Position numbers and translations under genes: made by a program. A stretch of DNA of 64,000 nt from Aquimonas sp041395245 (GTDB lineage: Bacteria > Pseudomonadota > Gammaproteobacteria > Xanthomonadales > Xanthomonadaceae), in NCBI GenBank assembly GCA_041395245.1, contig JAWLAY010000013.1:1-64000 (forward strand). Direction: 5' to 3'. The notes beneath the pieces were generated by a model. That model saw only the letters and a program-made list of their open reading frames with translations, was not told where the DNA came from and searched no databases. Below, in pieces: positions 8,025-16,968 of this stretch. Within the stretch, counting starts at the first letter, position 1; every line of letters begins with the position of its first letter.

Positions 8025-9164
8025 ATGAAAATTACAGTTCTGGGTGCTGCGCTGCTGGCTACGCTCGCCAGCACGACCTCGTGGGCCGACGTTAGCTTGC
8101 GCGACACGGACGGCTTTAGTAAACGCGGCGTGGCGAATACCAGCAAGAATGAAGGCAAGCAAGGTCCCGTCGTGCGCGCGACTGGCTCGATTGCCCTCAC
8201 CGATTCAGTGGGTGTGGAGTACTTCATCAACTCCGACATCACCTTCTCGACCACCAGTTCAGCGTCGGGCGCGGCGTCCGAAGCGTCCTATGTCTCCGCG
8301 GTGCAGGCCGATACCTCGGGTGGCGGCTTCGTCTCGAGTACGCTCAATGACGCTTTTGACGGGTACAACACGGCGTGCATCAGCATCGGGGCACCGGGCC
8401 TCTGTGCCGGGGGCGCCTCCGACGCGATCTACAACGGCAACGGCGCCGCTACGGCCGACGCGAGCTGCACCGAAACGCCGGCCGGTGGCGCTGCCGGGCC
8501 GCGTAATTTTCTGTTTCCCGCTCAGGCGATGACCTTGGGCTCGGCGACGGTCACCACCCGGCGCGAGGTTTACGTCCCGGCGAACGACAGTTTTGCCCGT
8601 TGGACTACCTTGGTGACCAACACCGGCGCCAGCGCGGTGACGGTCAATGTGATCGCACAAAACAATCTGGGCTCGGATTCCAACACGGCAGTGGTCACCA
8701 GCAGCGATGGCGACGCAGTTGCCGAACCGACCGATGCCTGGGTAACCAGTTTCCAGAATTTTTCGGGTACCACGTCCTCGGATCCTCGGCTTGGTCACGT
8801 GGTGCGCGGCGATTCCGCACCGGCCATGAACTTGATGCAGTTCGTTGACGGCGACGACAATCCGCTTTGGTCTTTCCCGATTACCCTCAACCCGGGGGAA
8901 ACCAAGTCGGTCATGTACTACGTGACCGCGCAGGGCACCCGCGCCGCAGCGGCCGCCAAGGCAGCACAGCTATCCGCATTGAGCAGCCCGTCGGCATTGA
9001 ATTGCATGTCGCCGACAGAGCGCGCACAAGTAGCGAATTTCGCTATCGTCGCCGCACCACCGGCCGTGAGGGTGCCCGCAGGCCTTCCCGCGAACTGGCT
9101 GTTGCTGGGTGTCGGCCTGCTCGCCTCTGGACTGTGGTTCGGGCGGCGCCTGTTCGCGCGCTGA
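8025..9164 (+). CDS. Secreted protein with IPTL-like C-terminal membrane anchor
   Basis: 379 residues. An N-terminal signal peptide 'MKITVLGAALLATLASTTSWA' leads a Ser/Thr/Ala-rich beta-type ectodomain of unknown function containing 'VYVPANDSFARWTTLVTNTG'. The C-terminus has the tripartite form 'VPAGLPANWLLLGVGLLASG' followed by a cluster of arginines. This is the layout of the IPTL-CTERM/exosortase-like sorting signals, although the Ile-Pro-Thr-Leu itself is replaced. The ATG at 8025 is preceded by AGGGGA at good spacing. A strong terminator follows 31 bases after the stop. Confidence 0.75.
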   Translation: MKITVLGAALLATLASTTSWADVSLRDTDGFSKRGVANTSKNEGKQGPVVRATGSIALTDSVGVEYFINSDITFSTTSSASGAASEASYVSAVQADTSGGGFVSSTLNDAFDGYNTACISIGAPGLCAGGASDAIYNGNGAATADASCTETPAGGAAGPRNFLFPAQAMTLGSATVTTRREVYVPANDSFARWTTLVTNTGASAVTVNVIAQNNLGSDSNTAVVTSSDGDAVAEPTDAWVTSFQNFSGTTSSDPRLGHVVRGDSAPAMNLMQFVDGDDNPLWSFPITLNPGETKSVMYYVTAQGTRAAAAAKAAQLSALSSPSALNCMSPTERAQVANFAIVAAPPAVRVPAGLPANWLLLGVGLLASGLWFGRRLFAR

Positions 9165-9171
9165 GACTGGC

Positions 9172-11346
9172 TTGACAGCGTGGTCTGATCCAAGAACGCC
9201 GGCCTTTCGTGGCCGGCGTTTTGTTTTGCTTGTCGCGCTATTGGCGCTGGTTGCGGGCTGCTCCAGGCCCGCGCCGAATGTGTTGCTGATTACAGTCGAT
9301 ACGCTACGCGCGGACCATGTGGGTGCATACGGCTATGCGCCGGCGCACACGCCGGTGATGGACAGACTCGCCAGCGAAGGTCTGTTGTTTGAAAACGCCA
9401 TCACTGCAGCGCCCATTACCATGCCCGCGCACGCCAGCATCATGACCGGCCTGCTCCCGCCGGCTCACGGCGTGCGGGACAATGGCGCTTACGTCCTGGA
9501 CGCTCAGGCACAAACACTGGCCGAGGTATTGAGTGCGGCGGGCTACGATACGGCTGCGTTTGTATCGGCGGTCGTGCTCAGCAAGCGATATGGCATAGAC
9601 CAAGGCTTCGCGCACTATGACGATACGCTCTGGACGGAAGCGGATCCCAAGCTCTTCATGATTCGCGAAAGGCGCGCCGAGCGTACCGTGGAGCGCACCT
9701 TGAACTGGCTGGATAAGCGCGAAGCAAGCGGCGAGAACAAGCCGTTCTTCGCCTGGGTGCATTTGTTCGACCCGCACCAGCCGTATCAGGCACCAGCAAG
9801 GGAAACAACCCGAACCGTATCGCCCTATGACGCTGAAATCAGTTACGCAGACGGCGCACTCGGCGGATTGATCGAGCATCTGCAGTTGACTGGTCAACTG
9901 GACAATACCCTGATTGTCCTGACCGCAGACCATGGTGAGAGCCTGGGTGAACACCAGGAGCGCACCCACGCGATATTCATTTACCGTGCGACGACGCACG
10001 TGCCGCTGATCATTCGTTTCCCCAGGCTGTTCGATGCAGCAAGCCGTTATCCCGGCCCGGTGCGCAGCATCGACATCATGCCCACGGTGCTCGCGATAGT
10101 GGGACTTGACCCACCAGACGGAATGCAGGGTCGGGACCTGCTGCCCCTGTTGGGCAATCCCGATGCAGCGCCGGATCTTCCCCAATACTCGGAGTCCTTG
10201 GTGTCAGAACTGGGTTTCGGCATGGCACCACTCATCGGTGTCCGCAGCAAAGGGCATACCTGGATCCGCGCGCCGCGCAATGAACTTTATGATTTGCAGA
10301 ACGATCCGGATGAACGGGTGAACCTGCATCCACGCCCAGGCACCGAGGTATTGAGCGACAGCCTGGACGCGACCCTGGAAGATTTGCTGGACGATAGCAA
10401 GGCGCGTGCGCTTGCCAGCGTAGCCAATCCGCTCTCCCAGGAAACCATGGAAACACTGCAGTCGCTGGGCTATCTGCAGGGCGCCCAAGATCGCGCGGGC
10501 GTGGCCGGCATGGATCCCAAGGACGGTATCGAGGTGTACAACCAGTTGGAAGAGGCCCGTCACCTCGCGCAACGCGAAAAATGGCCCGAAGCCGAAGCCA
10601 TACTGCGCAAGATCCTTGACCGGATACCGGGTCACACCTCGGCGCGCGGTGTATTGGCGCTGGCGTTATTGCAGCAACGCCGTTTCGCCGATTCCGAAAG
10701 CGAATACCTCAAACTCATACAGGCGGACCCGAGCCAGTTCCGTATTTATGGAATGCTCGGACTGGTCGCATTGCGTGCCGGCGATCTGGACGCTGCGCAA
10801 CGCCATTATCAAACGGCGCTAACCTTGTCCCCGGACTTCGTCGAGGGCGTCACCCAGCTTGCGTTGATCGCGATGTTGCGTGATGACAACGCGACAGCCG
10901 AAACGCTGCTCGATCAAGCACGCACACTGGATCCGGATTTTCCGCCGATCTATCGCCGGCTCGGCGATATGCTGTATGACCGTGGCGACTTTTCTGGTGC
11001 CTTGCGCCACTACGAGACGGCCTTGACGTTGCAGCCGCTGGACTTGCGTGCTTTGGTTCAAGCGGGCAATTCCGCACGCCGCCTCGACGACATACCAGCG
11101 GCACTGACGTACTTCGAGCGGGCGCGCAATGCGGACCGCGATCATTGGGTCGCCAGCTACAACCGCGCGTGTCTGCTTGCGGTCAGCGGCCAGGTGGATG
11201 CCGCTTGGGCTGCGCTGGACGAAGCCATTGAGCGCGGCCTAAAGCAAGTTGACCTGCTGGAAAACGATCCGGACTGGGATGGTTTGCGTGCCGACATGCG
11301 CTACCACCAGCGCATCAAGGCCATGCGCGCCGCGCAGGCCGACTGA
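9172..11346 (+). CDS. Sulfatase/alkaline-phosphatase-fold lipoprotein with C-terminal TPR repeats
   Basis: About 724 residues. A lipoprotein signal 'RGRRFVLLVALLALVAGC' places it in the envelope. The sulfatase/phosphatase domain (about 35-420) starts 'NVLLITVDTLRADHVGAYGY'. The nucleophile block reads 'ITMPAHASIMTG', with Thr where true sulfatases have the formylglycine Cys. Metal-binding 'LTADHGESLGEHQE' follows. About 440-720 is a series of TPR repeats. The missing Cys argues for a phospho-transferase or hydrolase rather than a sulfatase. The start is uncertain: no in-frame ATG precedes the signal peptide, so TTG 9172 is used; GTG 9109 and TTG 9226 are alternatives. Confidence 0.8.
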   Translation: MTAWSDPRTPAFRGRRFVLLVALLALVAGCSRPAPNVLLITVDTLRADHVGAYGYAPAHTPVMDRLASEGLLFENAITAAPITMPAHASIMTGLLPPAHGVRDNGAYVLDAQAQTLAEVLSAAGYDTAAFVSAVVLSKRYGIDQGFAHYDDTLWTEADPKLFMIRERRAERTVERTLNWLDKREASGENKPFFAWVHLFDPHQPYQAPARETTRTVSPYDAEISYADGALGGLIEHLQLTGQLDNTLIVLTADHGESLGEHQERTHAIFIYRATTHVPLIIRFPRLFDAASRYPGPVRSIDIMPTVLAIVGLDPPDGMQGRDLLPLLGNPDAAPDLPQYSESLVSELGFGMAPLIGVRSKGHTWIRAPRNELYDLQNDPDERVNLHPRPGTEVLSDSLDATLEDLLDDSKARALASVANPLSQETMETLQSLGYLQGAQDRAGVAGMDPKDGIEVYNQLEEARHLAQREKWPEAEAILRKILDRIPGHTSARGVLALALLQQRRFADSESEYLKLIQADPSQFRIYGMLGLVALRAGDLDAAQRHYQTALTLSPDFVEGVTQLALIAMLRDDNATAETLLDQARTLDPDFPPIYRRLGDMLYDRGDFSGALRHYETALTLQPLDLRALVQAGNSARRLDDIPAALTYFERARNADRDHWVASYNRACLLAVSGQVDAAWAALDEAIERGLKQVDLLENDPDWDGLRADMRYHQRIKAMRAAQAD
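9195..9228 (+). terminator. Rho-independent terminator after the IPTL-like gene
   Basis: A perfect 10-bp stem (AACGCCGGCC at 9195-9204 pairing with GGCCGGCGTT at 9211-9220) with a six-base loop is followed by TTGTTTT. It lies 31 bases beyond the stop at 9164. It also sits inside, or just before, the start of the next gene. Confidence 0.85.
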
Positions 11347-11645
11347 GCGCGCAGCCACACACGGGCCATAAGCTCAGCGCGGCTTGGCGTCCCGTGAGTG
11401 CTCCGGCTCTGGGCGCAATGCGAGTAGCGCGTCTTGGATTGGCGTCAGCCCGCCGGGGGGCGCTGACAGGCTATTCCACGGGTGTTACCAAGCTCTCACT
11501 CGCTCTGATGCTGCACCGCAGCGTGATCGGGCGTGCTCGGTGCGCACACTGTGCCTTGCACAGCCACCTTTGGGGCCATCGGTCCCACGCTGGGCTGCTT
11601 TGATCAGGGGCGGGAAGCAATGCACAGCAGGAATGACGGGCAGTG
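11347..11645. other. Intergenic region before hoxA
   Basis: About 300 bases without a convincing gene. It must hold the promoter of hoxABCJ, but no clear -35/-10 or -24/-12 boxes were found. A GC-rich imperfect hairpin near 11446-11465 (GTCAGC...GCTGAC) lacks a T-run. Confidence 0.5.
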
Positions 11646-13115
11646 ATGCAGGAACTGCCGATCGTGTTGGTCGTGGACGACGAGGTGCGCTCGCAGGAGG
11701 CGCTGCGTCGCACCTTGGAGGAAGAGTTCGAGGTGCTGACGGCCTCGGGCGCGGAGGAGGCGCGGCAGATTCTGGAGCAGCGTGCGGTGCATGTGCTGCT
11801 GACCGATCAACGCATGCCGGGCACCAGCGGGGTGGCGTTTCTGACTCAGGTTCGGCATGACTGGCCGGACATCATCCGCATCATCATCTCGGGTTACACC
11901 GACAGCGAAGACATCATCGCGGGCATCAACGAGGCGGGCATCTACCAGTACATGCTGAAGCCCTGGCATCCGGAGCAGTTGTTGCTGACGCTGCGGCGTG
12001 CGGTGGAGCTGTTCCGTCTGCAGCAGGAGAACTGCCGCTTGTCGCTGGAGTTGCGCACCGCCGAGCCGGTGTTGCGCAAGCAGGTCGCGTCGCGCCGTGC
12101 GCAGGTGCAGGACGTGTTCAGTCTGGCGCGCATCGTGCGTGCCGAGGACAGCCCGATGCAGGCGCTGTGTGCGCAGATCGCCAAGGCGGCGCGCTACAAC
12201 GTGCCGATCCTGCTGATGGGTGAGTCCGGCACCGGCAAGGAGTTGCTGGCGCGTGCCGTCCACTATGGCAGCGAGCGCGCCAATGCGGCCTTCGTGGTGC
12301 AGAACTGCGGTGCGCTGCCGGATACCCTGCTGGAATCCGAATTGTTCGGGCATCGCAAGGGCGCGTTTACCGGCGCCAGCGAAGATCGCATCGGTCTGTT
12401 TCAGCAGGCGCATCAGGGCAGTCTGTTTCTGGACGAAATCGGCGAGACCTCGCCCGCATTCCAGGTGAAGTTGCTGCGCGTGCTGCAGGAAGGCGAAGTG
12501 CGTCCCTTGGGCAGCAATCGCTCGCAGTCGGTCGACGTGCGGGTGATCGCCGCCACCAATCGCGATCTGGAAGCGGAGATGAAAGCGGGCCGGTTCCGCG
12601 AAGACCTGTTCTACCGGCTGGCGACCGTGCCGGTGCGGGTGCCGCCCTTGCGTGAGCGGTCGATGGACATTCCCTTGCTGGCGGCCAGCATCCTGCAGGA
12701 CGCGGCGCAGCAGCTCGGGCGCGAGGTGAGTGGTTTCAGTCCGGGCTTGTTGCGGCATATTTGCGCACGGACCTGGCCGGGCAATGTGCGCGAGCTGCAG
12801 AACGAGATTCGCCGCATGCTGGTGCTGTCGGAAGGTCCGGTGCTGGGGCTCGATCTGGCCTCGCCGGGGGCCACCGGTGTGCCGCGTCTCGGTGCGCTGA
12901 CGGACGAGTCGTCGGGTGGTTTGCGCGAGCGTGTCGAGGCGGTCGAGGTGATCGCATTGCGCGCGGCGCTGGAACGGCATGCGGGCAATCTGACCCGTGC
13001 AGCGGCGGAGTTGGGTCTGACGCGACTCGGACTGGCCCACAAACTGGACAGACTGGGCGTGGAGCGGCCCATCGCGCGGCGCGGGCGTCCGCGTCGTGAG
13101 GCGGGTCTGCCATGA
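11646..13115 (+). CDS. hoxA: Hydrogenase response regulator, NtrC family sigma-54 activator
   Basis: 489 residues. An N-terminal receiver has Asp54 in 'VLLTDQRMPG'. The AAA+ domain has Walker A GESGTGKE (192-199), the sigma-54 contact loop GAFTGA (239-244) and Walker B 'GSLFLDEIGE' (about 258-267). A Fis-type HTH 'NLTRAAAELGLTRLGLAHKL' lies near the C-terminus. By homology with HoxA/HupR it switches on the hydrogenase operon, and in known systems the unphosphorylated form is the active one. ATG 11646 is preferred over the GTG immediately before it. It heads the operon hoxA-hoxB-hoxC-hoxJ and overlaps hoxB by four bases. Confidence 0.93.
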   Translation: MQELPIVLVVDDEVRSQEALRRTLEEEFEVLTASGAEEARQILEQRAVHVLLTDQRMPGTSGVAFLTQVRHDWPDIIRIIISGYTDSEDIIAGINEAGIYQYMLKPWHPEQLLLTLRRAVELFRLQQENCRLSLELRTAEPVLRKQVASRRAQVQDVFSLARIVRAEDSPMQALCAQIAKAARYNVPILLMGESGTGKELLARAVHYGSERANAAFVVQNCGALPDTLLESELFGHRKGAFTGASEDRIGLFQQAHQGSLFLDEIGETSPAFQVKLLRVLQEGEVRPLGSNRSQSVDVRVIAATNRDLEAEMKAGRFREDLFYRLATVPVRVPPLRERSMDIPLLAASILQDAAQQLGREVSGFSPGLLRHICARTWPGNVRELQNEIRRMLVLSEGPVLGLDLASPGATGVPRLGALTDESSGGLRERVEAVEVIALRAALERHAGNLTRAAAELGLTRLGLAHKLDRLGVERPIARRGRPRREAGLP

Positions 13116-14131
13116 GGCCGCTCAACCTGTTGTGGCTGCAGTCCGGGGGCTGCGGTGGCTGCAGTCTGTCACTGCTGAACGCCGAACAGCCGAGCCTGTT
13201 CGAGCGCCTGCAGGACGCGGGAATCCATCTGCTGTGGCATCCGAGTCTTTCCGAGGCCAGCGGACGGGAAGCGCTGACCATCCTGCAGAACTGTGCCGAC
13301 GGCCATGTGCCGGTTGATCTGCTGTGTCTCGAAGGCTCGGTGATGACCGGACCCGACGGCAGCGGCGCATTTCATCGCCTGGCGGGCACCGATCAGCCGA
13401 TGATGCAGTGGATTGGCAAGCTGGCGCAGCGTGCGCGCTACGTGCTGGCGGTGGGCAGTTGTGCCGCCTATGGCGGCATCACCAGTGCGTCCTCCGGGGA
13501 GGGTCTGGCCAGCCTGCTCGGTGCGACCGGCTTGCAGTTCGACGGTGCCGATCCCGGCGGCTTGCTGGGTCCGGCCTTCCGCGCCGCCGAAGGCTTGCCG
13601 GTGGTCAACATCGCAGGCTGCCCCACCCATCCGGGCTGGGTGCTGGACACCTTGCTGGCGATTGCAATGAAACGCTTCGACGAGGCCGACCTGGACGAAC
13701 TCGGGCGCCCGCGTCTGTATGCGGATCATCTGGTGCATCACGGCTGTCCGCGCAACGAGTATTACGAGTACAAGGCGAGCGCGGAAAAGCCCGCCGATCT
13801 CGGCTGCCTGATGGAACATCGCGGCTGCATCGGCACGCAGGCGCACGGCGACTGCAACACGCGCCTGTGGAACGGTACGGGCTCCTGCCTGCGCGGCGGG
13901 TATCCCTGCATCGCCTGCACCGAGCCGGGCTTCGAGCAGCCGCGTCACGCCTTTACGGTGACGCCGAAGGTGGCGGGGATTCCAGTCGGTTTGCCTGCGG
14001 ACATGCCGAAAGCCTGGTTCGTCGCGCTGGCAGCCCTGTCGAGATCGGCCACGCCGAAGCGGGTGCGCGAAAATGCCACCGCTGATCACTTGGTGCTGGC
14101 GCCGCCCGTGCGACGGCGCAAGCCGCGATGA
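13112..14131 (+). CDS. hoxB: Regulatory (H2-sensing) [NiFe] hydrogenase small subunit
   Basis: 339 residues. FeS-cluster subunit of the sensor hydrogenase HoxBC/HupUV. It has no Tat signal, consistent with a cytoplasmic sensor. The cluster ligands are visible in 'LQSGGCGGCSLSLL', 'GSCAAYGGI' and 'GCPTHPGW', with a Cys-rich C-terminal half ('GCPRNEYYEY', 'GCIGTQAHGDC', 'GGYPCIACTEPGF'). It lacks the two extra proximal-cluster cysteines seen in hoxK of this window. The ATG overlaps the hoxA stop (ATGA), so translation is coupled. Confidence 0.93.
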   Translation: MRPLNLLWLQSGGCGGCSLSLLNAEQPSLFERLQDAGIHLLWHPSLSEASGREALTILQNCADGHVPVDLLCLEGSVMTGPDGSGAFHRLAGTDQPMMQWIGKLAQRARYVLAVGSCAAYGGITSASSGEGLASLLGATGLQFDGADPGGLLGPAFRAAEGLPVVNIAGCPTHPGWVLDTLLAIAMKRFDEADLDELGRPRLYADHLVHHGCPRNEYYEYKASAEKPADLGCLMEHRGCIGTQAHGDCNTRLWNGTGSCLRGGYPCIACTEPGFEQPRHAFTVTPKVAGIPVGLPADMPKAWFVALAALSRSATPKRVRENATADHLVLAPPVRRRKPR

Positions 14132-14159
14132 TGACGGCAGGTCAGACAGGATCGCGCCC

Positions 14160-15596
14160 ATGAGTACCCGGATCGTCGGTCCATTCAATCGTGTCGAAGG
14201 CGACCTGGAAGTGCGTCTGGAGGTGGTCGATGGCCAGGTGCAATCGGCGCGCGTGGTGTCGCCCTTGTACCGGGGTTTCGAACCCATGCTGCTGGGACGC
14301 GCCGCCGAGGATGCACTGGTGATCGTGCCGCGCATCTGCGGCATCTGTTCGGTGGCGCAAAGCGCGGCAGCGGCCAGCGCGCTGCGACAAGCGGCGGATC
14401 TGCTGCCGCCCGAGAACGGACAACTCGCGGCCAATCTGGTTTTGGCCTGCGAAAATCTGGCCGACCATCTGAGTCATTTCTACCTGTTCTTCATGCCGGA
14501 CTTCGCGCGCGATGCCTATCGCGGACGCCCGTGGTTTGCGCAGGCCAGGGCGCGCTTCAAGGCGGGCGAAGGCAGCGCCACCGCCGACGTGCTGCCCGCG
14601 CGGGCGAGCTTCATGCACCTGATGGGACTGATGGCAGGCAAATGGCCACATACGCTGTGTCTGCAGCCCGGCGGCACGTCGCGTCCGCTGGAGGGCGCGG
14701 AATGCCTGCAGGTGTTGAGTCTGCTGCGCGCATTCCGGCGCTTTCTGGAACGCCATGTGTTCGGCGATGCGCTGGAGACAGTGGCCGCGCTGGCCAGTGC
14801 GAGCGATCTCGCGCAGTGGCGACGCGACCGTGCGGGTGATCTGGCGCTGTTTCTGGCGATCAGCGACGACCTCGGCCTGCACGCCGTCGGTCGCGCCACC
14901 GATGTCTTTCTGAGTGCCGGTGCGTACCCGCTGGATCAGTCGCCATTGTTCGCCGGTGGCGTGTGGCGCGAAGGCCGCGTTGAACCGCTGCAGCCTTCGG
15001 CCATCGTCGAAGACCTCAGCCACGCCTGGATGGCCGGTAGCACTGCCGCGCCGTTTGCCGGGCAGACCGTGCCCGCGCCGGACAAGGCCGATGCTTACAC
15101 CTGGTGCAAGGCGCCGCGCTATCACGACCAGGTGGTGGAAACCGGCGCGATGGCGCGGCAGATGGTGGCTGGCCATACGCTGATCCGCGAACTGGTAGCG
15201 AACGAAGGGGGCAGCGTGCGCACGCGCGTGCTGGCGCGTCTGCTCGAATTCGCCCGTGTCCTGCCCGCGATGGAGATGTGGGCGCAGGCATTGCAGCCGC
15301 GTGCGCCGTGGTGCCTGCCCTTCGTGGTGCCGGATCATGCGCACGGTTGCGGCATGGTCGAGGCGGCGCGCGGTGCGCTGGGACATTGGCTGGGTCTGCA
15401 GCACGGTCGCCTCAGCGGCTACCAGATCATCGCGCCGACCACCTGGAACTTCTCGCCACGCGATGCCGCCGGTACGCCCGGCGCACTGGAGCAGGCGCTG
15501 GTCGGCTTGCCGGTGCCGGAAGCGGAAGATCCGCCGCTGCTCGTGCAGCATGTGGTGCGGTCGTTCGATCCCTGCATGGTCTGCACGGTGCACTGA
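14160..15596 (+). CDS. hoxC: Regulatory (H2-sensing) [NiFe] hydrogenase large subunit
   Basis: 478 residues. Catalytic [NiFe] subunit of the H2 sensor. Nickel ligands are in 'RICGICSVAQ' and the C-terminal 'DPCMVCTVH'. The protein ends exactly at the His after the last Cys pair. Sensor-type large subunits characteristically lack the cleavable tail, so no maturation protease is needed. ATG 14160 is chosen because family members begin just before 'GPFNRVEGDLEV'. It lies 28 bases after hoxB and abuts hoxJ. Confidence 0.95.
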   Translation: MSTRIVGPFNRVEGDLEVRLEVVDGQVQSARVVSPLYRGFEPMLLGRAAEDALVIVPRICGICSVAQSAAAASALRQAADLLPPENGQLAANLVLACENLADHLSHFYLFFMPDFARDAYRGRPWFAQARARFKAGEGSATADVLPARASFMHLMGLMAGKWPHTLCLQPGGTSRPLEGAECLQVLSLLRAFRRFLERHVFGDALETVAALASASDLAQWRRDRAGDLALFLAISDDLGLHAVGRATDVFLSAGAYPLDQSPLFAGGVWREGRVEPLQPSAIVEDLSHAWMAGSTAAPFAGQTVPAPDKADAYTWCKAPRYHDQVVETGAMARQMVAGHTLIRELVANEGGSVRTRVLARLLEFARVLPAMEMWAQALQPRAPWCLPFVVPDHAHGCGMVEAARGALGHWLGLQHGRLSGYQIIAPTTWNFSPRDAAGTPGALEQALVGLPVPEAEDPPLLVQHVVRSFDPCMVCTVH

Positions 15597-16967
15597 ATGA
15601 ACGCGCCCGAATCCAGCCGTGCGGGACGTGAGGTATCGCCGCTGTCGCGCAGCCTGAGCGAAGAGGAAGGTCGACTCGGCGAAGATGCCTGGATCGAAGT
15701 GATCCGCAAGATGGATGAGGTCTACAGCGACTTGCTGAAGTACGAGGTCGCGCTGGAAGAAAACAACGCCGCGCTGGAGGAGGCGCGACGCTTCGCCGAA
15801 TCGGTGCTGTCGTCGATGTCGGACCTGCTGGTCGTCTGCGATCCCGACGGCGTGATCGAAGTGGTCAATCCGGCGCTGCTGCACCTGACCGGCAAGACCG
15901 AGGCCGAGCTGATCGGCAGCTCACTGTTCGCCCTGTTTGCCGACGAGCCAACGCGCCAACGCGCGCGCCAGACCTTTGCGCGCAAGTCATCGATGGCATC
16001 CGATTGCGAGATGGAGCTGAGCGCTGCCGATGGACAGGCCATCGCGGTGTCCTTCAACTGCACGCCACGCCACAACCCGCAAGGCCAGTTGCTCGGTTCG
16101 GTGGTTACCGGTCGCCCGCTGGGCGAACTGCGGCGTGCCTATCAGGCCTTGCACGACACCCACGAAAATCTGAAGCGCACGCAGCAGCAATTGCTGCATT
16201 CGGAAAAGATGGCCTCGCTGGGTCGGCTGGTGGCCGGGGTGGCGCACGAACTCAACAACCCGATCAGCTTCGTGCTGGGCAATGTGCATGCGCTGCGGCG
16301 TTACACCGAGCGACTGGGCCGCTACATCGCGCTGTTGCACGGCACGCCCTTATCGGCACAGCAAAGTGAACAGCGTGCCGCGCTGCGCATCGACCGAATT
16401 CTAGAAGACCTGCCTTCGTTGATCGACGGCACCGTCGAAGGCGCCGAGCGCACCCGCGATATCGTCGACAGCCTGAAGCGCTTCTCGGTGCTGGATCGCG
16501 ACGAAGCCGTGCTGTTCAACCTCACCGAGGTGGTTGAGCGAGCGATCAACTGGATCACCAAGGCCTCGCCGTCGCGATTCCGTGTGCAGGTCGATCTACC
16601 CGCCGAGCTTTGGATCAACGGCTCCTCCGGGCAGATCCAGCAGGTGGTGATGAATCTGATCCAGAACGCCAGCGACGCGACGCTGGAGTCGCCCGATCCG
16701 TCCTTGCATATCAGCGCCGACTGTTCGCGTAGCGCGGTCAGTCTGCGTTTTCGCGACAGCGGGCCGGGCATCGCGGCGGAGCATTTGCCGCGCCTGTTCG
16801 AGCCCTTTTTCACCACCAAGCCGGTCGGTCGTGGCACTGGGCTGGGATTGGCGATCAGCTATGGACTGGTCGAAAAACATGGCGGCTTGCTGGAGGCGGG
16901 CAACGCCGCCGAGGGCGGCGCACTGTTTACCCTGACCTTGCCCTTGGCCGGAGACCGGACCGACTGA
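15597..16967 (+). CDS. hoxJ: Hydrogenase sensor histidine kinase
   Basis: 456 residues, soluble with no membrane segment. A short coiled segment (about 40-68) leads into a PAS domain (about 68-175), then the dimerisation/phosphoacceptor helix with His217 in 'LVAGVAHELNNPISF'. The ATPase domain has an N-box 'QVVMNLIQNASDAT' and G-boxes 'FRDSGPGIA' and 'GRGTGLGLAIS'. HoxJ/HupT partners the HoxBC sensor and phosphorylates HoxA when H2 is absent. The ATG follows the hoxC stop with no gap. Its stop faces hoxT with one base between. Confidence 0.93.
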   Translation: MNAPESSRAGREVSPLSRSLSEEEGRLGEDAWIEVIRKMDEVYSDLLKYEVALEENNAALEEARRFAESVLSSMSDLLVVCDPDGVIEVVNPALLHLTGKTEAELIGSSLFALFADEPTRQRARQTFARKSSMASDCEMELSAADGQAIAVSFNCTPRHNPQGQLLGSVVTGRPLGELRRAYQALHDTHENLKRTQQQLLHSEKMASLGRLVAGVAHELNNPISFVLGNVHALRRYTERLGRYIALLHGTPLSAQQSEQRAALRIDRILEDLPSLIDGTVEGAERTRDIVDSLKRFSVLDRDEAVLFNLTEVVERAINWITKASPSRFRVQVDLPAELWINGSSGQIQQVVMNLIQNASDATLESPDPSLHISADCSRSAVSLRFRDSGPGIAAEHLPRLFEPFFTTKPVGRGTGLGLAISYGLVEKHGGLLEAGNAAEGGALFTLTLPLAGDRTD

Positions 16968-16968
16968 A

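Noticed and set aside
11441..11470. GC-rich hairpin before hoxA as a terminator or riboswitch
   Set aside because: The stem is imperfect, there is no T-run and nothing else suggests a structured RNA.
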